Below, one piece after another: positions 8,651 through 16,795 of a DNA stretch of 64,000 bases. Position numbers and translations under genes: made by a program. Position 1 is the first letter of the stretch; every line of letters starts with the position of its first letter. The notes below the pieces were generated by a model that was given only the letters and a program-made list of their open reading frames with translations, was not told the origin of the DNA and ran no database searches. The stretch is from AWTP1-13 sp033764875 (GTDB taxonomy: Bacteria > Pseudomonadota > Alphaproteobacteria > Rhizobiales > Hyphomicrobiaceae): contig JANRIO010000036.1 of assembly GCA_033764875.1 (NCBI GenBank), forward strand, positions 1 through 64,000, given 5' to 3'.

Positions 8651-9375
8651 CCAACCAGCGTTCTCCCGTTGGAAATCCAATCGTGCCACCCCTGTGTGTC
8701 AAACGGAATTCGCGAGCGCCTGTGCTGGTGGTCGGCGGAGTGAATACGCATGATTGCGGCAACTGTAGCTTCACCTCCGGGTCCAGGCAAACCTCTTTGG
8801 TGTGCAAGTGGAAGGCCACAATCCCTGATGCGCATATTTTGCGCGCCCGACGCTATCAGGCGGTGCAGTTGCAAAGTGGCACGCGGATGGGCTCGAATTG
8901 TTCACAGGTGGGGACCGCGACGTGGATGGTGGGGACAAGCTCCTGTATTGAGTTGGCAGGGATGTCGGTTCATGGGCAAGCACGTCTTTGAATGTGCATT
9001 GCGGAGAGCGTGGAGTTGCTCGTCTGATTTGCGCAAGCCGTCTGCGGCCGCGGGCAGTGACGGTGAAATTCCGACGAGCCACAAATTCAATGGACGTGCG
9101 TGATGCATCAATCGTGGTTCAGGTCCTTAGGCGGTCGGTTTCTCACAGGCGGGTGACGCGTTTCAAGTTCGAACCAGCGCCAAGGCAGTGATTTTCGCAA
9201 TCCAATTGCGTCATCCCACTTGCACCTTCCCCGCCAGAAGCTCCGGCAACCGTCGAGGTTGGGCTGATGGTACGCGCCGGTTCGCAAGGGGAGAGCGCGG
9301 AGCGGCCGAGCATGAGTGAGGGGATGGCTCGGCAGGACGGGCGTGAATGACGGGAAGTGCGGGGGCAAGGTTGGC
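8651..9375. promoter_or_regulatory. 725-base divergent intergenic region of the glycan locus
   Basis: This spacer separates the minus-strand arm (start 8650) from the plus-strand operon (start 9376), so it must hold promoters for both. It is visibly poorer in G and C than the genes around it, and none of its short open frames resembles a protein. I could not assign sigma-factor boxes or an operator with confidence, and I found no terminator hairpin or tRNA. Confidence 0.55.
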
Positions 9376-10731
9376 ATGAGTAGCAATGGCAAGAAGCCCA
9401 CATGCGCGATCATCGGCGCGGGGTTTACTGGGCTGGCGGCGGCCTACGATCTGGCGCGCGCGGGCTACGAAGTCACATTAATCGATCGAGAACAGAGCCT
9501 TGGTGGTCTGGCGGCGACATTCCACGTCGGCGGGCAGGAGCTCGAGAAGTTCTATCATCATTGGCTTGGGACGGACGTCATCACCTTTGATTTCATCAAG
9601 GAGCTCGGACTTGGAGACAAGCTGAGGTTCAAGGAGTCAAAGGTCGGGATCTACCACTCCAACAAGATCTTCCGGTTCTCGTCGCCACTCGACCTGCTGC
9701 GTTTCAGCCCGTTGCCGTTCCTCTCCCGTATCCGCTTCGGTCTTTCGGTCATCTATGCGTGGTCGATCAAGGACATGGCCGAGGTCGAGAACGTCTCGGC
9801 CGAAGAGTGGCTACTCAAGGTGGTCGGCAGAAAGGGCTATGAGACGGTCTGGAAGCCGCTGCTGATCGGGAAATTCGGAGAGGACTACTACAGGGACGTC
9901 GCGGCAGTCTGGCTTTGGAACAAGCTGATACAGCGCGGCAAGAGCCGCGATGCCTCCGCCAAGGAGAAGCTGGCCTACTATGTGGGCGGCTTTGCCGGCT
10001 TCATCAATGACCTGCATGCCCACGCCGCGCGCCTCGGGTCGAGGACCTTGCTCGATACCGAGGTCACGGCGATCGAGCCGCGGGACGACGGGCTCGTTGA
10101 CGTGAGGACCCGCGGGGTTGGCGGCGGCGAGGCGGGGGTGATGAGCTTCGAGCGTGTGATCTATTCCGGGCACACGCCGGAATTCTCGGCGCTGGTGCGC
10201 AAGGCGGGGTATGAAAGCTATGCGAAGGATCTCGATCGCATCAAGTACCTGGCGAACGTTTGCCTCATCCTGGAGTCGAAGAAGTCCCTCTCAGAGATCT
10301 ACTGGCTGAATGTGAACGACCCGGGATTTCCGTTCGTCGGCATCATCGAGCACACGAATTTCGAGGAGAAGGGCAACTACGCAGGCAGGCATCTGATCTA
10401 CCTCTCGAAGTATCTTCCGACATCGGACTCGCTCTACGCGATGTCGTCCGACGAGATGTTTGCTTTCGCGGTGCCTCATATAAAGCGCATGTTTCCGAAT
10501 TTCGATCCAGGGAACATCGTCAAGCACCACCTGTGGCGTGCGCAGTACGCCCAGCCGCTGATCACCAAGGGCTATCGTTCCATCATACCGTCCTACGAGA
10601 CGCCGCTGAGGAACGTCTATCTGTGCACCATGGCGCAGGTGTATCCCGAGGACCGTGGCACGAACTATGCGATCCATCACGGTCGGACGCTTGCGAGACG
10701 GCTGATCGAGCAGAGCGGAGCGAGGGCTTGA
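9376..10731 (+). CDS. FAD-dependent amine-oxidase / UDP-galactopyranose-mutase-like oxidoreductase
   Basis: A 451-residue flavoprotein. IIGAGFTGLAAAYDLARAG followed by VTLIDRE is the N-terminal FAD dinucleotide-binding fold, and SLGGLAATF is the family's second glycine block. Members of this group (COG1232-like) sit in many polysaccharide loci, but their reactions are mostly undefined; a redox or ring-modifying step on a sugar or lipid carrier is possible. ATG 9376 has AAGG six bases upstream. It is the first gene of the plus-strand operon and ends one base before the GTG of the next gene. Confidence 0.78.
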   Translation: MSSNGKKPTCAIIGAGFTGLAAAYDLARAGYEVTLIDREQSLGGLAATFHVGGQELEKFYHHWLGTDVITFDFIKELGLGDKLRFKESKVGIYHSNKIFRFSSPLDLLRFSPLPFLSRIRFGLSVIYAWSIKDMAEVENVSAEEWLLKVVGRKGYETVWKPLLIGKFGEDYYRDVAAVWLWNKLIQRGKSRDASAKEKLAYYVGGFAGFINDLHAHAARLGSRTLLDTEVTAIEPRDDGLVDVRTRGVGGGEAGVMSFERVIYSGHTPEFSALVRKAGYESYAKDLDRIKYLANVCLILESKKSLSEIYWLNVNDPGFPFVGIIEHTNFEEKGNYAGRHLIYLSKYLPTSDSLYAMSSDEMFAFAVPHIKRMFPNFDPGNIVKHHLWRAQYAQPLITKGYRSIIPSYETPLRNVYLCTMAQVYPEDRGTNYAIHHGRTLARRLIEQSGARA

Positions 10732-10732
10732 C

Positions 10733-11764
10733 GTGGACGCGCGGGCCGAGAATGCAATCACGTTGGCAGGCAAAGAGACCGCGGGGCCGGGCATGAACGG
10801 GAAGAGAACAATAGACTTCGTTATTCCTGCCTATAACGAGGCGGACAACATCGATGCAATGGTGGCGCGCATCGTCAAGGCGTTCGAGGCGATCGGCGTC
10901 ACGAGCTTCAAAATTCTGTTCGTGGAGAACGGGAGCAGCGACAATTCCGCTGCACTGCTTGCAGCACATGCTGCAAAGGATCCACGCGTGGTCGGGATCA
11001 GCCTTTCACGCAATTTCGGTCCGCAAGGTGCAATCCATGCCGGACTCTCGCACTCCGACGCCGACTATGTCTGCGTCCTGGACGGAGATCAGCAGGATCC
11101 GCCCGAGGACGCTGCCAACATGTTCAAACTGATGCAGGAAGAGGGGGCCGACGTCGTCTATGCCGTGCGGCGGAAGCGCGAGGAGAAGGCCCTGCGCAAA
11201 GCCGGGTTCAAGACGTTCTATCGAGTGTGGCGACTTTTCTCGTACGTCGAGGTGCCCCTCGATGCCGGGGAGTTTGCCGTGATGCGGCGAAGTGTTGTCG
11301 ACGCGATACTGTCCTCCCCAGAGATCCATCGCTTCAATCGAGGCCTGCGGTCCTGGGTCGGGTTCCGTCAGATCCCCTATCAGCACGACCGACCGAACCG
11401 CGTCGCGGGCGAGCAGAAATTCAACATCGTGAAGGACACGGTTCTCGGGCTCCAGGCCGTGCTGTCGTTCTCGCTGTTGCCGATCCGCCTGATCCTGGTG
11501 TTCGGGTTCATGCTGGCCGGCGTGAGCTTCGCGATCCTGGCCGTGAATGCCCTCGCGATCCTCTTGAATGCGTTTGGACATTCGGGGCTGTTCAACCTCT
11601 TGCCGCGGGGCATCATCACGCTCAACCTCATTCAATTGCTGTTCCAGGGCGTGATGTTCATCGCCGTTGGCGTGATCGGCGAGTACGTCGGACGCATCTA
11701 TGAGCAGGCCAAGGCGCGGCCAACCTTCATTACGAAGAAGATCATAGGTAGCCTCGATGCCTAA
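10733..11764 (+). CDS. Membrane-anchored family 2 glycosyltransferase (DPM1/GtrB/ArnC-like)
   Basis: A 343-residue protein. Residues 25-230 are a GT2 catalytic domain with FVIPAYNEADNID and DGDQQDPPED (metal-binding DxD type). Two hydrophobic segments follow at about 245-275 and 285-325, the usual GtrB/ArnC anchor. Such enzymes charge undecaprenyl phosphate with a single sugar. GTG 10733 is preferred because GAGGG lies six bases upstream, inside the previous gene; an ATG at 10793 is a weaker alternative. It overlaps the SIS gene by eight bases, implying translational coupling. Confidence 0.85.
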   Translation: MDARAENAITLAGKETAGPGMNGKRTIDFVIPAYNEADNIDAMVARIVKAFEAIGVTSFKILFVENGSSDNSAALLAAHAAKDPRVVGISLSRNFGPQGAIHAGLSHSDADYVCVLDGDQQDPPEDAANMFKLMQEEGADVVYAVRRKREEKALRKAGFKTFYRVWRLFSYVEVPLDAGEFAVMRRSVVDAILSSPEIHRFNRGLRSWVGFRQIPYQHDRPNRVAGEQKFNIVKDTVLGLQAVLSFSLLPIRLILVFGFMLAGVSFAILAVNALAILLNAFGHSGLFNLLPRGIITLNLIQLLFQGVMFIAVGVIGEYVGRIYEQAKARPTFITKKIIGSLDA

Positions 11765-12305
11765 CATTGTGGATGCGTCCTACACCTCCGCGTATCGGGC
11801 GTTTCTCGACGGCGGCATGGCTCCGTTCGTCGATGCATACTTGGCGCTGATGGAGAGGGCCGGAGCGAAGGCGCGCTACTATTTTGCCGGCAACGGGGCC
11901 AGCGCGGCCATCGCGTCGCATCTGGCGAATGACTTCACGAAGGCGGTGGGCGTGCGGGCATCTACGTTCCACGATCCAGCACTCCTGACGTGCTTCGGCA
12001 ACGACTATGGCTTCGACAACTGGCTCTCAGAAGCGGTGACAAAGTTCGGTGAGAGCGGTGATGTGCTGGTTCTGATCTCCTCGAGCGGGCGCTCGGCCAA
12101 CATCGTGCGCGCGGCGGAGGCGGCGAAAGCGGCTGGAATGCATGTGGTGGCGCTGACCGGACCGCGACCGAGCGAGAGATTGGTCGCGGTGTCGGACGTG
12201 AGCCTAATGATCCAGTCAGAGATCTACAACGTCATCGAAAACTGCCACATGATGGCGCTCTGCGCCGTGGTCGACAGCCGCAACCTCGTGCTCTTGGCGG
12301 GCTGA
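11757..12305 (+). CDS. SIS-domain sugar isomerase, GmhA-like
   Basis: A 182-residue single SIS-domain protein, close in length to phosphoheptose isomerase. AGNGASAAIASHLANDFTK near residue 45 and SSSGRSANIVRAAEAAK near residue 103 form the phosphosugar-binding loops. GmhA converts sedoheptulose 7-phosphate to D-glycero-D-manno-heptose 7-phosphate. The HddA-like kinase four genes downstream would act on that product, which supports the assignment by context. The key histidine and glutamate residues of GmhA were not mapped, so a different aldose-ketose isomerase remains possible. The ATG overlaps the end of the GT2 gene. Confidence 0.78.
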   Translation: MPNIVDASYTSAYRAFLDGGMAPFVDAYLALMERAGAKARYYFAGNGASAAIASHLANDFTKAVGVRASTFHDPALLTCFGNDYGFDNWLSEAVTKFGESGDVLVLISSSGRSANIVRAAEAAKAAGMHVVALTGPRPSERLVAVSDVSLMIQSEIYNVIENCHMMALCAVVDSRNLVLLAG

Positions 12306-12315
12306 GGGGGCGTGG

Positions 12316-13101
12316 ATGACGGCAAGCATGGCGACGCCGAGAAAGCTAGTGATCTTCGCGGGTGGCAAGGGCACCAGGCTGTCCGAGCTCACCAGCAGCG
12401 TGCCGAAGCCGGCGATCGATGTGCTCGGGCGTCCGTTGGTCAGCTATCTGTGCGATTGGGCGTTCGCGGCGGGCCTCGATACCGTCATCATCGCGGCCGG
12501 CTACAAGCAGCGTGAGTTGAAGCGCAGGATGGTGGACTACTACGAACTTGCGGGCGACGTGTCGATCGGGTCCGAGCGAGTGACATTCGGCGAGAGCCGG
12601 ATCCCGCCTGGCTGCGCGATCGTGGTTCGCGACACGGGCGGGGAGGCAGACACCGCGGAGCGGCTGTACGCGGTGCGTGACCTACTGGGGGCTGATGAGA
12701 CGTTCATGGTCACCTACGGGGATACCCTTACTGACCTCGACGCGAAGCGCCTGTTTGCTGCCGCCGCCCAGGCGGACCGCACGATAACCATGTGCGTCGG
12801 GCGGCCGGACGGGCGGTACGGGGAGATCGTGCTGAGCGGCGGCCTGGTGCAGAGCTTCAGGGAGAAGGAGCGGCCGCAATTCTACGTCAACCGCGGGTTC
12901 TTCGTGGTCAAGCGAGGCATATTCGACCAGTGGAAGGCGGACTATCTGTCGTTCGAGAAGCAAGTGCTGCCCGATTTTGCGGCGCGCAGAGACGTCAGCG
13001 CGCATTGCGAGGATTGCTGGTTCCACTCGGTGGACAGCCTCAAGGATGTTGAGGACCTGGAGAGGCACCTTGCAATCACGAAGCCCTTCGGGGTGATGTA
13101 A
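12316..13101 (+). CDS. Sugar-1-phosphate nucleotidyltransferase, RfbF (cytidylyltransferase)-like
   Basis: A 261-residue protein. FAGGKGTRLSELTSSVPKP at residues 14-32 is the nucleotide-binding signature of sugar nucleotidyltransferases. VTYGDTLTDLD near residue 134 has the metal-binding Asp. VRDTGG, GRPDGRYGEI and QSFREKE match glucose-1-phosphate cytidylyltransferase (RfbF) better than HddC-type guanylyltransferases. The nucleotide is therefore uncertain: CTP by resemblance, GTP by pathway context. GAGGGGG precedes ATG 12316 at good spacing. It lies between the SIS isomerase and the epimerase gene in one operon. Confidence 0.8.
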   Translation: MTASMATPRKLVIFAGGKGTRLSELTSSVPKPAIDVLGRPLVSYLCDWAFAAGLDTVIIAAGYKQRELKRRMVDYYELAGDVSIGSERVTFGESRIPPGCAIVVRDTGGEADTAERLYAVRDLLGADETFMVTYGDTLTDLDAKRLFAAAAQADRTITMCVGRPDGRYGEIVLSGGLVQSFREKERPQFYVNRGFFVVKRGIFDQWKADYLSFEKQVLPDFAARRDVSAHCEDCWFHSVDSLKDVEDLERHLAITKPFGVM

Positions 13102-13157
13102 CAACCTCTGGGCCAAGCCCGGCCCCGTCATGCGACCGGTTGGCATAGGAGCAGGTG

Positions 13158-14192
13158 ATGAGAGTGCTGCTTGTTGGTGGAAACGGCTACCTGGGGCCGG
13201 TAGTCGGCGCGACGTTGCGGAAGCTGATCAAGCCGGACGTCCTGGACGCGATGGATACACAGTGGTTCACGGCGACGGCGCTCGAGCCCTGGCGCGAGCC
13301 GTTCTCGTCGATCGGGGAGATCGACAAGCGGGAGATCGGGGGGGATATCCTGAGGCGGTACGACGTGGTGGTGGATTTCGCCGCGGTCTCCAACGATCCG
13401 ATGAGCGCGGATTTCGAAGCGGCGACCATGGAGATCAACCACCAGGCGGCCGTGGATCTGGCGCGGCGGGCAAAGGCGGCAGGCGTCAAACGCTTCATCT
13501 TCGCGTCGAGCTGCTCGATCTACGGGTCGGCGGGGGACGGCGCCAAATCCGAGCAGGATCCCAAGGGGCCCTTGACCGCGTATGCCAAGTCCAAATGGGC
13601 GGGCGAGGTCGACCTGGAGCCGCTGGCCGACGAGAGGTTCTCGGTCATCGCCCTGCGCTTTGCGACGGCGTGCGGCTGGAGCCCGACCCTGCGCGCCGAC
13701 CTGGTGCTGAACGATTTCGTCGCGACGGCGCTGACAGAACGCAAGATCCTCGTGCTTTCCGATGGCACGCCGTGGCGGCCGCTCATCCACACCAAGGACA
13801 TCGGCCGCGCGGTCGCCTGGGCGAGCCAGGTCGCTCAGGAAGGGTTCGCAGCCTATAACGTCGGGTCGAACGCGTGGACGCTGACGATCGGCGAGCTTGC
13901 CAAGAATGTCGGAGAGATCCTGGGCGTTCCCTACGAGATCAGCGGGGCGGCGAACGCCGACAAGCGCAGCTACCGCGTGGCCTTCGACAAGTACGAGGCA
14001 ACGGCTTCGGCGTGGCTGCCGCAGGAGAAGGTCGGCAGCGCCGTCGAGGAGATGCGCGAGATGATGGGCAAGCATATGGACCGGTTCGTGAATTTCAGGA
14101 AGAGCAACCTGATCCGGCTCAACGTGCTGCGCGCGAAGCTGGCGGCGGGCGAGCTCGACAGCCGGCTTTTCGTCCGCGGCAAGGGGGTCTGA
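13158..14192 (+). CDS. NAD-dependent epimerase/dehydratase (extended SDR)
   Basis: A 344-residue protein starting MRVLLVGGNGYLGPVVG, the Rossmann glycine motif. SSCSIYG near residue 117 and TAYAKSKWAGE near 142 supply the Ser and the Tyr-x3-Lys catalytic pair. It could epimerise, dehydrate or reduce the nucleotide-linked sugar made by the upstream nucleotidyltransferase; the exact reaction cannot be read. AGGAG lies about six bases before ATG 13158, which is why the adjacent GTG at 13155 was rejected. Only three bases separate it from the RmlC-like gene. Confidence 0.8.
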   Translation: MRVLLVGGNGYLGPVVGATLRKLIKPDVLDAMDTQWFTATALEPWREPFSSIGEIDKREIGGDILRRYDVVVDFAAVSNDPMSADFEAATMEINHQAAVDLARRAKAAGVKRFIFASSCSIYGSAGDGAKSEQDPKGPLTAYAKSKWAGEVDLEPLADERFSVIALRFATACGWSPTLRADLVLNDFVATALTERKILVLSDGTPWRPLIHTKDIGRAVAWASQVAQEGFAAYNVGSNAWTLTIGELAKNVGEILGVPYEISGAANADKRSYRVAFDKYEATASAWLPQEKVGSAVEEMREMMGKHMDRFVNFRKSNLIRLNVLRAKLAAGELDSRLFVRGKGV

Positions 14193-14195
14193 GCC

Positions 14196-14684
14196 GTGGA
14201 AAAGCTCGACAAGTTCCTGAGCTGCTTCGGCGCGCCCATCGAGGGTGTCATCGTCCAACCGCAGAAGCGGATCGTGGACGAGCGCGGCAAGATCATGCAC
14301 ATGCTGAAAGCGACGGACCCCATGTTCAAAGGGTTCGGCGAGATCTACTACTCCTCGGCCAATCCGGGCGTGATCAAGGCGTGGCACGTCCATTCGAGGA
14401 TGTACGTGAACAATTGCGTGATCGTCGGGACAGCCAAGCTCGTCTGCTATGATTTGCGGGAGGGATCGCCGACCAAGGGCAACTTGATGGTTGTGTACCT
14501 CGGCCCGGACAACTACTGCACGGTGCAGATTCCCCCGGGAGTCGCCAATGGCTACACGCCGGTCGGGAACGAGATGGCGATGCTGGCCAACTGCGCGACG
14601 ATCCCGCATGAGCCGGGCGAGATGGCCTATATCGATCCGTTCTCGGACAAGATCCCTTATTCGTGGGCTCTGAAACATGGCTAG
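14196..14684 (+). CDS. RmlC-like cupin, NDP-4-keto-sugar 3,5-epimerase family
   Basis: A 162-residue cupin. KAWHVH near residue 65 matches the catalytic-His block of dTDP-4-dehydrorhamnose 3,5-epimerase, CYDLREGSPT the Asp block, and IPPGVANGYTP the IPxGxAHGF strand. The family epimerises carbon 3 and/or 5 of 4-keto-6-deoxy sugars. The block that normally carries the catalytic Tyr reads NCATIPHEPGE here, with no Tyr, so it may act at one carbon only or not as a standard epimerase. The start is GTG with an AAGGGGG tract about ten bases upstream. It overlaps the kinase gene by eight bases. Confidence 0.8.
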   Translation: MEKLDKFLSCFGAPIEGVIVQPQKRIVDERGKIMHMLKATDPMFKGFGEIYYSSANPGVIKAWHVHSRMYVNNCVIVGTAKLVCYDLREGSPTKGNLMVVYLGPDNYCTVQIPPGVANGYTPVGNEMAMLANCATIPHEPGEMAYIDPFSDKIPYSWALKHG

Positions 14685-15687
14685 ATCGAGAGACAACTCC
14701 TTGATCGTGACGCGGACGCCATTGCGCGTCAGCCTGATCGGCGGCGGATCGGACATGCCGGAGTTCTACCGGAAGTCCGGGAGAGGCTCGGTGATCTCGC
14801 TGGGGCTCGGCAAGTACATCTATGTCGTGGTCAAAAAGCACGCGAAGATCTTCAACGAAGCCTATCGCATCAGCTATTCCAAGACCGAGGTGACCAAGAA
14901 GCTCGACGACATCCAGAACAATGTCATCCGCGAATGCCTTCGGTTCGCGAACATCCAGGAGAGCCTCTACGTCTCCACATTCTCGGATATCCCCGCGGCT
15001 TCGGGACTGGGAAGCTCGTCCTGCCTGGCCGTCGGCCTGCTGAATGCGCTCTACGCCTACAAGGGCAAGAACGTGACGCGCCACCAGCTCGCCGAGGAGG
15101 CCTGCGAGGTGGAGATCAACCGCATGGGGCAGCCCATCGGCAAGCAGGACCAGTATGCGGCGGCTTTCGGCGGGTTCCACCAGTACGAGTTCCTTGGGAA
15201 CGGATCGGTCAACGTCCGAGGCGTGTCGCTGCCGGATGAGTATCTCGACGAGGTGCTGCAGCACGGCACCCTCTACTGGACCGGCCTGACGCGCAATGTC
15301 GAGGTTATCCTGGCCGAGCAACGCAAGAACTTCTCCTGCGGGAAGCAGCAGGAGGTTCAGACGGTCATGGAGATGGTGGAGGAGTTCCGATCGGCGCTCG
15401 AGACCGGCGCCAGCCCCGAGCGCCTGGCGGGGATCGTGGACAGGTCCTGGGCATTGAAGAAGAAATTCTCGAAGACCGTGAGCAACTCGGTGATCGACGA
15501 GCACTACGCCAAGGCGATGCAGGTCGGTGCCTACGGAGGCAAGATCTGCGGCGGCGGCGGGGGTGGGTTCCTCCTGCTTTTCCATCCCAGCCGCCTGCGG
15601 AAGTCGATCGAAGAGGCGGCGGGCTTCCAGTTCCATATCCCGCTCGACATGGATTTTTCCGGGACCGAGATCCTGGTGTCGGTCTAG
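14677..15687 (+). CDS. GHMP-family sugar kinase, heptose 7-phosphate kinase (HddA)-like
   Basis: A 336-residue kinase. TPLRVSLIGGGSDMPEFY is GHMP motif 1, PAASGLGSSSCLAVGLLNAL is motif 2 (ATP-binding) and KICGGGGGGFLLLF is motif 3. GGGSD-x-PE-(F/Y)-Y and the LLNALYAYKGK run are typical of D-glycero-alpha-D-manno-heptose 7-phosphate kinase, which makes heptose 1,7-bisphosphate. The next step would need a GmhB-type HAD phosphatase, and none is present in this window. The ATG lies inside the end of the RmlC-like gene. Confidence 0.83.
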   Translation: MARSRDNSLIVTRTPLRVSLIGGGSDMPEFYRKSGRGSVISLGLGKYIYVVVKKHAKIFNEAYRISYSKTEVTKKLDDIQNNVIRECLRFANIQESLYVSTFSDIPAASGLGSSSCLAVGLLNALYAYKGKNVTRHQLAEEACEVEINRMGQPIGKQDQYAAAFGGFHQYEFLGNGSVNVRGVSLPDEYLDEVLQHGTLYWTGLTRNVEVILAEQRKNFSCGKQQEVQTVMEMVEEFRSALETGASPERLAGIVDRSWALKKKFSKTVSNSVIDEHYAKAMQVGAYGGKICGGGGGGFLLLFHPSRLRKSIEEAAGFQFHIPLDMDFSGTEILVSV

Positions 15688-15690
15688 GCC

Positions 15691-16629
15691 ATGAGATACG
15701 CGTGGTCAGCGCTTGGGATCGTGCTCAGCGCGATCTCGGTCTACTATTTCTTGCGCGTCGCGCCCGATAATCTCGCCTCCAGCGTTGCGGCAAACGCTTC
15801 GGCATTCTACTGGGCGGCACTCGTGCTGCTCCCGGCCTACATCCTGCGGGGCGTGAAGACGTATGTGCTGCTCAACGAGCCTACGGCCAGCAAGCGTGTG
15901 CTTGTGGCGAGCCTCTACGCTTCGATCGCAGTCAACAACGTGCTGCCGTTTCGAATGGGGGACGTCCTGCGCCTGATCTACCTGCGCGGCGCGCTGTCCA
16001 TCGGCCTCGTGAAGGCGACGACGGCGCTGCTGTTCGAGCGGGTGTTCGATCTTGTCATCATCCTCTCGCTTTTCATGCTCACAATTGTGGCCTTGCTCGG
16101 AGCACGGGGATCTCAGCTTCTCGTTGCAATTGTGCACGAAGTGCCAGCCGTGGTTTTGTATGGGTTGATCGCTGGTGGGCTGGCTGCCTGTGTCGGCGCG
16201 GTGCTTTTGCGCAGTCTGGCGTTCAGGTTCGCCCATGCGACGATCGGGACGTTGGGCCTGACGGGGCCGCGCATGGCGGTCTTCCTGACGGCCGCAGTGC
16301 TGCAATGGGTGCTCGAGATCCTGGTCCTCGGCTTCGTGCTTTCCAGGATCGTGCCAAAGATCCCTACGATCGAGGGGCTTCTCTCGAGCTTCATGAGCAA
16401 CCTTTCCACACTGATCCCGAGCGCGCCGGGCTACGTCGGCACGTTCGATGTGGCGGGGATTCTGCCCTTCAAGCTGCTATCGAGCACGTTCGAGGAGGAG
16501 TACGCGCTCTACGTCGTCTTGTATCATTTGGTGATCTGGGCATTCTCGACAGGGCTTGGCGCGCTTGCGGGCGGCATACTGCTGATCGATGCCGCCCGCT
16601 CGCAGAGCGCCAGCGGTTCGCACCCCTAA
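15691..16629 (+). CDS. Lysylphosphatidylglycerol synthase-TM / flippase-like integral membrane protein
   Basis: A 312-residue protein with about eight hydrophobic segments. NNVLPFRMGDVLRLIYL, LFERVFDL and IPSAPGYVGTFDVAG are the conserved blocks of the UPF0104/AglD/LPG-synthase transmembrane family. Members have been linked to lipid-carrier or lipid handling, but no biochemical role can be fixed. Position at the end of the sugar operon, before an ABC exporter, suggests a part in moving or attaching the glycan. It starts three bases after the kinase stop codon. Confidence 0.8.
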   Translation: MRYAWSALGIVLSAISVYYFLRVAPDNLASSVAANASAFYWAALVLLPAYILRGVKTYVLLNEPTASKRVLVASLYASIAVNNVLPFRMGDVLRLIYLRGALSIGLVKATTALLFERVFDLVIILSLFMLTIVALLGARGSQLLVAIVHEVPAVVLYGLIAGGLAACVGAVLLRSLAFRFAHATIGTLGLTGPRMAVFLTAAVLQWVLEILVLGFVLSRIVPKIPTIEGLLSSFMSNLSTLIPSAPGYVGTFDVAGILPFKLLSSTFEEEYALYVVLYHLVIWAFSTGLGALAGGILLIDAARSQSASGSHP

Positions 16630-16736
16630 TTTGCATTTGCCGTTAATTGGACGCACGTCGGCGTGACGGCGACCTGGCCTCTGCCGTGCAGCTCGGGGCG
16701 GCGCAGGCCCGAGGTGGGCCCCCAATCCTGTGAACT

Positions 16737-16763
16737 TGTAAGGAATTACAGGCCTCTGTAAGG
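16737..16763 (+). promoter_or_regulatory. Possible operator: three TGTAA half-sites before the ABC exporter
   Basis: TGTAA at 16737, its complement TTACA at 16746 and TGTAA again at 16757 form one inverted pair with a four-base spacer and one direct repeat. They lie in the 166-base gap before the exporter gene, a position suited to a regulator. No known consensus is claimed, and the match could be chance. Confidence 0.3.
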
Positions 16764-16795
16764 TGCGCCGCGAAAGGGAACGGAGCGGACCTAGT

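Noticed and set aside
9160..9190. A GTTCGAACC stretch resembling a tRNA T-loop
   Set aside because: No matching acceptor, D or anticodon stems could be folded around it.
13128..14756. A 542-codon open frame on the minus strand opposite the epimerase and RmlC-like genes
   Set aside because: It is an antisense shadow in high-GC DNA: its translation is rich in Arg, Asp, His and Leu without a fold, while the plus-strand proteins carry clear family motifs.
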